From Kalaharituber pfeilii (Eukaryota; Ascomycota; Pezizomycetes; Pezizales; Pezizaceae), in assembly GCA_015179045.1 (NCBI GenBank), contig WHUZ01000028.1:186001-250000 (forward strand): a stretch of 64,000 bases of DNA, written 5' to 3'. Both the position numbers and the translations under genes were made by a program. Below, piece by piece: positions 54,780 through 64,000 of the stretch (its first letter is position 1; each line of letters starts with the position of its first letter). The notes beneath the pieces are model-generated. The model was given only the letters and a program-made list of their open reading frames with translations. It was not told where the DNA came from and ran no database searches.

Positions 54780-55690
54780 CATCCCCCCCTTAGTGTTAAA
54801 CCGCCACTAGAACATAATCGCTACTGGAATATGCAACTCACTACTAATTGCTAGTAGTTAGTAAGGAATTTATTAAGTTCTATATTATATTACATACTTT
54901 ATATAATAAATCTAACTTATTATAACTAGTTTTAATAGAGTTAGGAGTAGTACTAGTCGAATATACGAATATTCTAATAAAAATAGAAGATTACAAACTC
55001 TCTAAGTTTATTAAAATAGATAAGTCTTAATTAGATAATAATATATTATAGAAAAGAAACTTCTATCTAAGCTCGATACAGTAATTTATATAGCTAAAAA
55101 TAAAGAAATAATTAAACTATCTAAATATATTAACTTTGAAAGATTTATATAATATCTAGACTTCTAAGTAGAACCTATAAAATATATATTACTAAAAAAA
55201 AATTCCTATATATATAGTATATAGAAAAAAAAATAAGAAATATATTATAATATAACTTTATTATATATATCATATTGTACTCAGTTGTTTATAGATTGCT
55301 TTGAGAAATACTACTATACTATTACATATAGAAGTATACTAATCTATTGCTTAGGTACTAGACTATACTAGATACAGACTAATACTTTAATAGTATAATA
55401 TATAGAACAACTACTACTCAGAGTACTATTTTTATAATTTTAGTATTCCAGATTCATGTATTCTATTACAGTTTGTAGTAGGTGGGTATAAAACTAGTAT
55501 AATTCTAGATATTATAATACTTAGAACACTTGCCTCAAATGACTGCTCTATTAATATATTATATATTTCTATAATCAAGCGATCTGTAAGATATTACTCT
55601 ACGAGTAGCATGATGTATTGATTATATCATCAGATATCCTTATATATGCTTTACCTCCAAATCATGCGTTTATAAGATTTACATATGTAT
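54780..55690. repeat. AT-rich, CpG-poor block, likely RIP-destroyed repeat
   Basis: Runs of TATA/TAA with almost no CG or GC dinucleotides and stops in all frames, bounded sharply by ordinary sequence. Matches what RIP leaves of a transposon; identity unrecoverable by eye. Confidence 0.65.
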
Positions 55691-55699
55691 TTCCAAAAA

Positions 55700-56490
55700 C
55701 GCCCTAGGGTTCATCACTGAGGGTGGGCGGTCGATGGATGCGCGCATATGCGAAAACATGCGGTATGTGACGGCCCGGGTAAAGGTGTCGCAGTCGTGAA
55801 ATGAGTGTTACATGGGATACGCAGAGGACTAGCGAGTATCGCTAGGTAAAGAGTCTATGTGACCTGGCGGACGGTAATTCTCTGCGTTTACAACATCCGT
55901 TACAGCAACTAACTGAAGATATCTGTTGACTGAGCTACGTCGGCTTTATTGTTCGGTATGTTATGGGTCTGCTTCCCTGGATGCAGGCTACTTACAAGAT
56001 ATTTCGTGATATTAGTTCTCAGACATCCAACATGAAGCAATAGAAGTACAATATACTACATCACCACCATGATTTCCGACCACTTGAAGGTAATAGGTCA
56101 TGTGTGCACAGGACGTAAGAACATTCCATTTCAGTATCTTCTGGACCTACTTTCGTACTCCCATGGCTATGTTACTCCACTGCTCAAGCGTTTCTCCCCT
56201 ATCCAACTTACCCTAAGGTTCCGGACAAGCCAGCAATCTCTGCAATCTAGCGGTCTGCGTGCTCTATTCAATCTCATGCAAGTCTTTCATTTCTGGATTG
56301 AAACTGCCGAGGAAGTTATAGTTCTTCGCTCACTCGGTCCAGCTGAGTTACAAACTTCGCTTCCTTTTCCACTGCTATAATCCTTTCATTAACACTGCCA
56401 CAGCCGAAAATCATTCCACCTGCATGCCCAGACAAAGCATTAAGGTGAGTAACAGTACAAGCATAAGCCAGAATATCGAAGCAATAACCG
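55700..56490. other. No confident gene
   Basis: A 103-codon frame (56069-56380) starts with ATG but lacks a recognisable domain or conserved neighbour. Confidence 0.25.
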
Positions 56491-56497
56491 GAAAGAA

Positions 56498-56566
56498 TTT
56501 TCCCTTTTTATTCCCTATGTACCTAATCTCGTCGTAGCCCTCAGGGCGGCAAACGAGTAATGATAG

Positions 56567-56595
<29 letters not shown>
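56498..56595 (+). mobile_element. Family A retroposon, 98 bp
   Basis: GGAAAGAA at 56490-56497 and 56596-56603; hairpin with stem CTCGT (56528-56532) / ACGAG (56553-56557), then TAATGATAG and ~27 A. Confidence 0.8.
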
Positions 56596-56598
<3 letters not shown>

Positions 56599-56834
56599 AA
56601 GAACAAGTAATAAGGAAAAAGAGAAAAAAAACCAAATATGTCAGATTCAAATATCTCTCCTCATGAGCCCTGAACTTCGTGTGTCTCGTTATGGCTAGCA
56701 GAGCTGAATATCAGTAGTTGAAAAATGTCAAAAGGAAATAGTGGACACAGAAACCACTCCTGTCAGACGAACAGTCAAGATAATGTCTGCGTGCTTGGAA
56801 GGGACTCAAGACTTGCCTGTAAGCTGCTAGCCTT

Positions 56835-57520
56835 CTAACACGTCTTCCATTTAAGATACAAAATGTGGGTCACCTTGTTGGTGATACTGTCGCTGGTTAT
56901 ATGCCCCCACCCATCTGGATCTGCGAGTTGTCCAATCTGATTTGGGTATGCACCTTCAGGATGCCATTACCTTTGGATGGGCTCCAGATTTCCTTCGTGA
57001 AATCTTCGAACACGTAAGATTGCCATGGCATTGGGCCAACCCAGGTTGATTCTAATGTTGCAGTGTCGCCATCCCACCAGTAGTCGCTCATCTGTGTGGC
57101 TTTGACGCCCCAATCAAGGTGAAGTTGGCCTTTGTATTGGGCTTGATAAACAGCCACACATAGCTCTGTGGGATGGATTTTTTTTTTTTTTTTTTATATC
57201 ACATGACCCCGCTTGTAGCTGTTCGCCATGGCAGGGCCTGTGGGATGGATTATGAGCATGGTGATGGCACAATTCTTGCGGTGTTCAGGTTTGGGGACTC
57301 CTGGTCCTATAGAGGCAACATAGGCATCAAATTCAATCTTAACCGCTTGAAAATTATTCTGCAGCGCAATGTTAACCGTGTTAGCAGGGCACCCAGACCC
57401 AGCGTAGCCAAGCGTCTCGATATTTCGTTTAATGATCTCGCCTGAGGGGAGCGCATATGCGTGGACAGCACTTAAGAGGAGTGTAAGGACGATGATACTC
57501 TGTGGAAGTGCATATATCAT
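56835..57520 (-). pseudogene. DUF4360 gene 3, broken by insertion and frameshift
   Basis: Starts with ATG 57520 (signal peptide IVLTLLLSAVHAYALP), continues LGYAGSGCPANT, KIEFDAYVASIG, RKNCAITMLIIHPTG, then a family B mini-retroposon (57180-57237). The frame resumes with AVYQAQYKGQLHLD, YWWDGDT, IRLDN. A one-base deletion near 56930 relative to genes 1 and 2 shifts the C-terminal ITSDSITNKVTHI...LKWK part; the ancestral stop is at 56835-56837. Upstream sequence matches the other two copies. Non-functional. Confidence 0.88.
57180..57237 (-). mobile_element. Family B mini-retroposon (58 bp) in DUF4360 gene 3
   Basis: CTGTGGGATGGATT is duplicated at 57166-57179 and 57238-57251; sense unit GCCCTGCCATGGCGAAC...GCGGGGTCATGTGATAT + 16 A. 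Confidence 0.95.
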
Positions 57521-58529
57521 CATCAAGGCCAAATAGATAGCCAGTCTGAGGGGTAATTAAGTTAAAATATAGATCGTACAGAAGGTTTAGGATTGAAAAT
57601 GAGAATTGGGAGCTAGGAGAGAAGGAGAGAATGTTGAGGGGTGGATAGAGTGGTGCTCTACAGCTTTATGCTCCGCTGGATGCGTGTTCCCAAAGCATCC
57701 TTACCTTTCTGCCAATACTATTAAAATGTCTGTGTCCAGTGGTAGTAGACTATCGTCGTCTTTGGAGTATTTTAGCCCAGGGTGATGTACCAACAGAGCC
57801 TACGGATGAAAATACAGTCTGTAACCACGGTACCAGCATGTACAAATATGTCCAACTAGCACAGGCTATAGAGAGTATGTGCCATGAAGGGTTGGTCATC
57901 TAAGGAACCTCCAAATTCAAGGTGTCGAGCTCCAGGCAATATTGACCAAACAATAGAGCCTTCGCCAAAGGCCCCATGGCGCAAGGCACAATAGCTGTGA
58001 GCTAATGTAAGTCTCCTGCACTTCACAGAGGTTGATGGTGCCCGACCCGCGAACATGTAGGTACTTGGCTAATTGCAGCCTGCAAGGGTGTCATGATGCA
58101 GAAGTGAATATGGGATTCTACGTGTCCTATTATTAGAAATACCTGGAAGGTTATACTGCATCTGTACAGATCCTGGTCGATTAACTTGTACTTGGGGGCG
58201 CAGCAAAGTCTGTGGAATTATAGCTGAACCCCCCATATTGGGCCCTGTAAAATTGGATAACCTGTCTTATGAGATCAACTTTACCGACTTGAGCCAATTA
58301 GGCCGGCAAGTATTATTGTACATTTGTCTTAGTGGATAAAGCCGCCGGGCCCTCCCTTATCCAATATAACAGGTTAGACTGTATGCAGCACCGAGGGACT
58401 CACGTAGCCTCGCATAGTCCTGCAATTGTCATGGGGTCGTGTTCAGCACTTCCAGCCAGCAGTTACATAAGTCAATGTTACCACAGACATACACCTCTCT
58501 ATCCAACCATGGGCTCTGCACTAGGAACA

Positions 58530-58690
58530 TCAGAATGTGTTACCACCAACGATTCCACAGTTGTGTCACAATGAACGGATATATATCTATAGGCTCTCAT
58601 TTGTGATCTTCAAGCCTGCACTGATTGGTGTGAAACGTCACACCTGTACTTCACTTGCTTCCACAAGTCTCAAGCTTTCTGCCTCTCGTT
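58530..58690 (+). repeat. Conserved divergent element upstream of DUF4360 gene 3
   Basis: CTCATTTGTGATCTTCAAG...GTGTGAAACGTCACACCTG...CTTGCTTCCACAAG matches 53570-53720 (plus) and the reverse of 39830-39960. It lies divergently ~1.0-1.2 kb upstream of each DUF4360 gene. May be a decayed divergent gene (see 39594-39944) or conserved non-coding DNA. Confidence 0.5.
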
Positions 58691-58929
58691 TGCTACCACA
58701 CCTAGATGTAAGAAAAGCCAAAGTGCACACTATCAATTCTAGAACCTTCAGATTCGAAATGGTAAAGTAGCGAATGGGTGGGAGAGGTGGGGGGATTCTG
58801 GAGAACGGAAAGTGGAAGGATGTTGAGAAGAACAGCGAAGTTGTGCAACTTTGAGCAGCTAGTGCACTCAATCGAGGCATCAAGCCGGTGAAAAAAGCGT
58901 AGAGTAAAGGACAGGAGGCACGGGGAGCA

Positions 58930-59210
58930 TCCATGTAGTATTTTAGTGTGTTCTGCATACATATGCTTACCTCCAAGCATTGAGAGCTGGATGTTTCCAA
59001 GTCCCACGAAGGATGAGTTGAATGGTCTCCCTGACCATCTATCCTTCGTATTCTCCAGTGTTTGTCCACCTGATTCCACTGCTTCCTGTATAAAGATTAC
59101 TACCGAGTTTGTCCGCTTTCCTTCTCTCCTTTCCTTATTCCACGGATTTGCTGTCTCCTTCAAATCCCCTACTTTGCCTAGTATTTGCCTTGTTACTATG
59201 TCATATACCT
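58930..59210 (-). mobile_element. LINE ORF1 relic
   Basis: The minus strand reads RQILGKVGDLKETANPW then GKRTNSVVIFIQEAVE, aligning with the ORF1 core (RRDLGKIRHWLETANREL and GKKTSSVVVYV of the copy at 43393-44072). Heavily decayed; no tail identified nearby. Confidence 0.5.
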
Positions 59211-59214
59211 AAGC

Positions 59215-59700
59215 CAGAAGTGCATTTATGGGGGGAGGCATTTACAGCTTGACACTCTTGAATTTACCTACTCATAGCATTCTACCTAGCACTGTAGTGC
59301 TATCTGAGACGGGGATGAGAGTGCAAGGTGTCAAATGGAGGGGTGCGGGGAAGAGTAGACTAGGCCCGTCTACGTCTACATACTGCTGTAGAGGTTGAGG
59401 AGTTTATTGGAGGATGAGGGATGGATTGCATGGCGATTGAGATTGAAGGCAGTAGAACAGCTCGGAATGCAGATGGTGCCAAGAGGAAGCAGTGACCTCT
59501 CACCGCCAGTTACGTGGTTGAAAGTTCTGAGGAAGGAGGTGACCAGGAGGGAAATTTGTTTCAAGTGGGGTACGTAGAATTTAATATCAGTGATATTGCA
59601 GCGAAATGTATATCAAGACTTGATGTGATAATTTGCAGAGGCATAATTTCTCTAAAACAGTGGTTCTAGAGGATCAAAGATGCTAGATGCAGATAATAGC
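59215..59700. other. No gene seen
   Basis: Short overlapping frames only (59376-59577, both strands). Confidence 0.3.
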
Positions 59701-59704
59701 CCTC

Positions 59705-59764
59705 TTTTTTTTTTTTTTTTTTTATATCACATGACCCCGCTTGTAGCTGTTCGCCATGGCAGGG
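59705..59764 (-). mobile_element. Family B mini-retroposon (60 bp)
   Basis: CAGATAATAGCCCTC is duplicated at 59690-59704 and 59765-59779. Confidence 0.93.
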
Positions 59765-59802
59765 CAGATAATAGCCCTCGATTTAGGCTATTTAAATGGG
59801 AC

Positions 59803-59872
59803 TTTTTTTTTTTTTCTTTTTTTTTTTTTTAAAATCACATAACCCCGCTTGTAGCACTTGGCCATGGCAGGG
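59803..59872 (-). mobile_element. Family B mini-retroposon (70 bp)
   Basis: TATTTAAATGGGAC is duplicated at 59789-59802 and 59873-59886. Unit with CACTTGG in place of the usual TGTTCG loop; only 24 bp after the previous insertion. Confidence 0.93.
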
Positions 59873-59894
59873 TATTTAAATGGGACATAACAAA

Positions 59895-59943
59895 CCTTTT
59901 TTTTTTTTTTTTTTTTTATGTCATTAATCGCTGGCCGCCAACC
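59895..59943 (-). mobile_element. Family A tail, truncated inside the hairpin
   Basis: Poly(T), ATGTCATTAATCGCTGGCCGCC, then unrelated sequence: only the 3' half of the hairpin unit is present, so truncation inside the stem also occurs. Confidence 0.6.
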
Positions 59944-60225
59944 CTGCTTTGGTCCTTGAAGTCTATTCTCTTCTGCATGGACAGTTTTAATATAAAACGT
60001 GTGTCGTCTCGTGGCGTGCTCCGCATTGTGTTGAAATACAGTAAACCTTTATAGCCACTGTAGCACGGCGTAAGTGTTGCGAAACTTACCTGACCGCAGA
60101 TCCACGCTGTTCTGGATTGTTGAGGCAATTCCATCTTTGCTGAAATCACTCGCTATTATGTATGCCTTTTTGCTCTGTTTGGCTATGAGCATCTGTTGCG
60201 GGCCACTCAGTTGCCGCCCACTCGA

Positions 60226-60582
60226 TAGTGAGCGGCACGAGCTAGCTCGAGCCGAGCTGGAGGGTGAGCTCGAGCCAGCTCGTGAGTAAGTGAGCTCGGC
60301 TCGAGCTGGCTCGAGCTGGCGTGGCATGAGCTCGAGCCTGGATCATAATATTGACAAACTAAACTAAACTAAGCTAAATTTTCATCTTTCTCACTACTAT
60401 CAGCTAAATTGTGCATTTCGAAGTTGTGGGTAGGTCAGAATGAGCTCCAAGTCTCTAATTATTACTATTTACAGTTTATGAAACCTTGCACTGGCTAAGC
60501 ATTTTAGCGAGCTGTCAAGAAAAACACAAGCATGATCTTGGCTCGTTTGAGCTCGAGCTGGCTCGGCTCGTGCCGCTCACTA
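60226..60582. mobile_element. hAT-type MITE, 357 bp
   Basis: Same TAGTGAGCGGCACGAG / CTCGTGCCGCTCACTA ends as 44225-44529, interior inverted and extended by ~50 bp of GAGCTCGAGC-type repeats near the left end. CTCGATAG occurs at both edges (60221-60228, overlapping the element start, and 60583-60590). Confidence 0.85.
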
Positions 60583-60599
60583 CTCGATAGCGCTTTACC

Positions 60600-61780
60600 C
60601 AAAAAACAAAATATTTTATTGCCACGGTACAGTCGTACGAGTCACGGCCCTTGGTAAGGATGAAAGGTCATTCATGAGATTACGCCACTTTTTTTTTTTT
60701 TTTTTTGTATCACGCCACGTTCTGCAACACCTGCTCTTTGGATTATAAGCCCCGCTACTGGAGTATACGTTATAGGGAGGGTGCACTAGACAGCGCTACT
60801 GATAATGGAACTGTTTTTTTTTTTAAGTACATTTCACTTTCGATGTTTCAATTGTCCTCTTTTGTCTTCCGTCGGGCTCTGCCAGGCAATGACGACAGAA
60901 TTATGGGATGTGGTGGTGACAGTGGGATGCATGATAATATATATACATGAGTACTATTCCTCGTGAAGTTTCCTGTGCTTGCGCGCCCCAAGGTATTCCC
61001 CATCCTGGAGTGGTAGTCAATGCTAGTTTTCCTACCTGAGAGCATTAGCTTCAGAAGACCTAGCTCAGTTACAGCCTTCGTTTCCGCTCCAAATGTCCAT
61101 TCGAGCAATGCGGGTAATGCGAACCACATGTTACTGTACTATTTATGAAACGCAAGAACTGACATCACAGCCTCTCCCAAGTATAATGCGCCTATGCCCT
61201 ACATTCTGCATGCCTCACCTCGTCCACCCACTACACCTTTTCCCCCTTGTCTACCTTGATTCAGCCCTGACGCCTCCAACAGTCTATGCTGGAGTCCACG
61301 TACAAGTGACCACTTGTGACCGAAATTATGGACTTAAACTTGACACACTACTTCATCCCCCTACCACATCTGATTTAAAAATAAACAATGTAGATATGTA
61401 CTATTTCACCTGCTCTACAACACTTCATTTTCCAAATTCAAAAATGATAAGGTGGTATTGAGTAGTAGGGCATTGAAATTCTGGACTTTATATGCAGCAC
61501 CGGACCTTGGAAAAGTAACATGCCAAGTTTGCCAAGTTTGCAGAATTTGTACTAGTGTGAGAACAAAACTTACTATATAGGAACGATCCACCTAATTCTT
61601 CTATGGCTTTTATATACACGTTCTGGAAACTCCTTTGTACCATATGTACAACCATTCCTATATGCCTCCATAGTCCATAAACTTCCTAAAAAAAAGCCCT
61701 TGAATAGTAATATCAGAAAAAGAATTAAGAGCTTCAGGAATTGTTGTTCATAAAGCATTCAGATTATACTCACAATGATT
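60600..61780. other. No confident gene
   Basis: Poly(T) tracts at 60688-60706 and 60813-60824 may be decayed tails. The 122-codon frame 61093-61461 has no recognised domain. Confidence 0.25.
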
Positions 61781-61785
61781 GCTTG

Positions 61786-61874
61786 ATACATTTCTCGCCA
61801 TAGCCCATAGGGCAGCATGCGCGTACTGATATTCTCAAAAAAAAAAAAAAAAGAAGAAAAAAAAAAAAAAAAAA
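61786..61874 (+). mobile_element. Family A mini-retroposon (89 bp incl. tail)
   Basis: GATTGCTTG at 61777-61785 and 61875-61883; ATACATTTCTCGCC...GCGCGTACTGATATT, then a ~45-nt A-rich tail. Confidence 0.88.
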
Positions 61875-61889
61875 GATTGCTTGCACACG

Positions 61890-62860
61890 ATTCTTCACTT
61901 TCACTATATACAAATGGTTCGGAAATGCCTTTTTCGGCCGCAGCGAGCTCGATCCAGTTCCATAGCTACTCTTCTTCTCGCTCCTCTAGCAGCAGCGGCA
62001 GGCAACATAGCCTTTCTGTTCTTTTCCTTAGGTGTGTTTATACCTATTACTAGGTCGTTAGTTCATTCCTTCCCTGAAAAGAAGCTATACAGCAGGGCAG
62101 GCTTACACACCTTTGGAGACGTAACTCAAGTTTTCCGATACCGAATATCCATTTCGGTGTCAAAATGAGGTGCGGAATCCCCTGAGAAGAGTGTAGAAAA
62201 GAGGCTACCATCTAATTTGTATATTAGTCAGCAATCTGGTGAATGTAACCCATAGGTGGGTTCTACCATATAGCTAACCTGTCCTTCTCCCCATTCCAAT
62301 CTCAACTGAAGCAAGTTCGTAGGCCATCCACGCATCTCTTCACACAAGCTACAAAGTTCGGCAATTTCCTGCCTGCCGACGCAATTAATCTGCGCTAGTG
62401 GAGGGGTAAGTGAGATTATACGTGAGCGGTGAGATGGAAAATGGCAATATTGGCTTGAAGGGGGTTATTGTCACTGCCACCATGGACTCGCTACTTGTAT
62501 GCAGGGTTATGTGACTTCAGAAAAGAAAAGAAGTAGAAATGATTGAGTCTGTAAAAGCTCCATTGTCAGTTTAGAAAACCTTTCATCTACATGTACGAGC
62601 ACGAAAGGTTTTATTCATGAAAGGACCGGTCCCTCGTGAACGGCGCGGTCCTCTCGAGAAGATTTGCGAGCGATCCAGAACACATGTTGCACGTGAGATT
62701 AGCTGTATGAGATGTTTCAAAATGGCCCTACAGTAGAGATTCCGGATATTGACGTACACACAGCATCTGCAATATAATTCCTGTCAGAAGCCTGCCCGTG
62801 CTCGGGTCACTGAACGACTTGTCGGCTAATTTCACGCGCGTCCTGAAGAAGGCAAGGTTT
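61890..62860. other. No gene seen; variant B tail
   Basis: At ~62478-62530 a B-like unit (CACCATGGACTCGC...TATGCAGGGTTATGTGACTTC) ends in GAAAAGAAAAG. Nothing else supportable. Confidence 0.3.
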
Positions 62861-62899
62861 GAAGAGCCATTAAATGTTATAAAGACGTTGGATGAGAGT

Positions 62900-63109
62900 G
62901 GACCAGTATGAATGGGACAGGGGACGGAAGTAGGATGGATAGACTGGCCCTCTGAGGAAGGTTTCGATCAGCACCACGTAGGCTCACCGCGGGATCCACA
63001 TGTAATTAGTTGAGGTTCCTTCTTTCTTTCGTTAGTTAACTTTAACATCGCCATAGCCCATTGGGCGGCACGCGATTAATGATATTAAAAAAAAAAAAAA
63101 AAAAAAAAA
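62900..63109 (+). mobile_element. ORF1-type family A retroposon, 3' end
   Basis: The ORF1 C-terminus QYEWDRGRK and stop (TAG 62931) are followed by ~115 bp of 3'UTR, the hairpin with ATCGC/GCGAT stem (~63050-63075) and ~23 A. Homologous to the end of the copy at 34110-35585. The 5' end is not resolved. Confidence 0.75.
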
Positions 63110-63774
63110 GATCCCGAATGTGAATAGGAGCATGTATGGTATCTTTATGATTCCAACAGTTATTGCTCTGTTGATAAATGTAGTGGACAGCTGTGGCCCC
63201 CTCGTGATGAAATTTGCAGACAGCATCGATGTCTAAGATATAAATCTCACTGTACAAGTGCAAGGTCTTCGTCCATTATCGCCATAGACCAACGCGACAT
63301 ATCCTCACAAGTAGAGACAATGATAAAACACAATTCGAACTGAGGGTTGGACAAATGCGCTAAGAGTAGCAGGGCATGTGCGAATGTGAGTTACACGTCC
63401 ATCGGGAGCAAATGGTTGAAATTTTGTTATTTCCATTTCTATTTTTATAATCACCTACCACAAAGTACAGTAACTCCCTCTTGCACCCTACGCAGAGTAC
63501 CATATGAAATCTCATATCTACTCGGCCAACTTCATGCGTCGCTGCGTATTATCGTTTGCCACGCTACGAAAGGGATTCGCTTTGGTAGAAATCCGCCTTG
63601 TTGCTTTGTGCAACAGCCTTGCAGGTTACACCAACCGCACACTGCAAACTTGCGTACACTGTATGGGAGCACAGCAGCAGTATTCTCTTATTCGCGAGCT
63701 AGGAAGCGATAATTAATGCCTTATATTCCCCTTGTGTTTGGTGCACAAATCGGTGCGACGTGAGATTGTTGTTT

Positions 63775-63835
63775 GCCCTGCCATGGCGAATAGCTGCAAG
63801 CGGGGTTACGTGAAATTAAAAAAAAAAAAAAAAAA
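63775..63835 (+). mobile_element. Family B mini-retroposon (61 bp)
   Basis: GAGATTGTTGTTT is duplicated at 63762-63774 and 63836-63848; GCCCTGCCATGGCGAATAGC...GCGGGGTTACGTGAAAT + ~18 A. Confidence 0.95.
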
Positions 63836-64000
63836 GAGATTGTTGTTTTAGTAAACATTCTACTACCGTATGCACAGAGAGGGCAGGACTCAACGAAATC
63901 AACCTCCGATAACAAAAATCACTCTGGAGCTTCAAATGGATATTTAAAATTTCAACATCTACGAACCATCAAAAGCTATGGAAATTATTTTCTAGGAATT

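Overview
The window looks like a transposon-rich stretch of a filamentous ascomycete (Pezizomycotina-type) nuclear genome. The support is short GT-AG introns with CTAAC-like branch points, a split tRNA-Asp, a fungal NLR-type N-terminal domain, fungal DUF4360, OTT_1508-like deaminase and fucose-lectin-like sequences, Tad1-like LINEs, and C-to-T/G-to-A decay typical of RIP. The species cannot be named from the sequence alone. Genes are few and most are broken by insertions or single-base shifts.

Layout: 1-1.6 kb, a RIP-decayed inverted-repeat element. 3.1-8.4 kb and 15.1-20.9 kb, two diverged copies of one segment carrying a lectin-like gene. Each copy has its own later insertions, and the other copy supplies the empty sites. 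8.4-15.1 kb between them holds a decayed Ty1/copia element on the minus strand, a 179-bp tandem array and a foldback element. 21-30 kb holds LINE-derived pieces and one tRNA-Asp. 30.3-32.9 kb holds minisatellites, a TIR element and a copia relic. 33.05-35.82 kb is an OTT_1508-like deaminase gene split by a 1.5-kb retroposon. 39.6-42 kb, 51.5-53.7 kb and 56.7-58.7 kb are three copies of a unit built around a secreted DUF4360 gene (two intact, one broken). 46.5-47.9 kb is a Helo-like/ankyrin gene. 54.8-55.7 kb is an AT-rich RIP block.

The most unusual content is a population of very short retroposons. Two families end in poly(A). Family A ends in a 5' CTCGC...GCGAG hairpin and is the 3' end of a Tad1-like LINE. 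Family B ends in CCCTGCCATGGC...GCGGGGTTACGTGA and appears to be the 3' end of a second LINE. At least a dozen copies consist of little more than this ~40-nt terminal unit plus the A-tail, have target-site duplications of 8-15 bp, and share almost the same 5' boundary at the base of the hairpin. The family A stem shows compensatory base changes. A further class keeps a LINE ORF1 domain joined to the same 3' tail and lacks ORF2, much like half-LINEs.

Splice sites and boundaries were called by eye. No database or alignment program was available, so family names rest on motif recognition.
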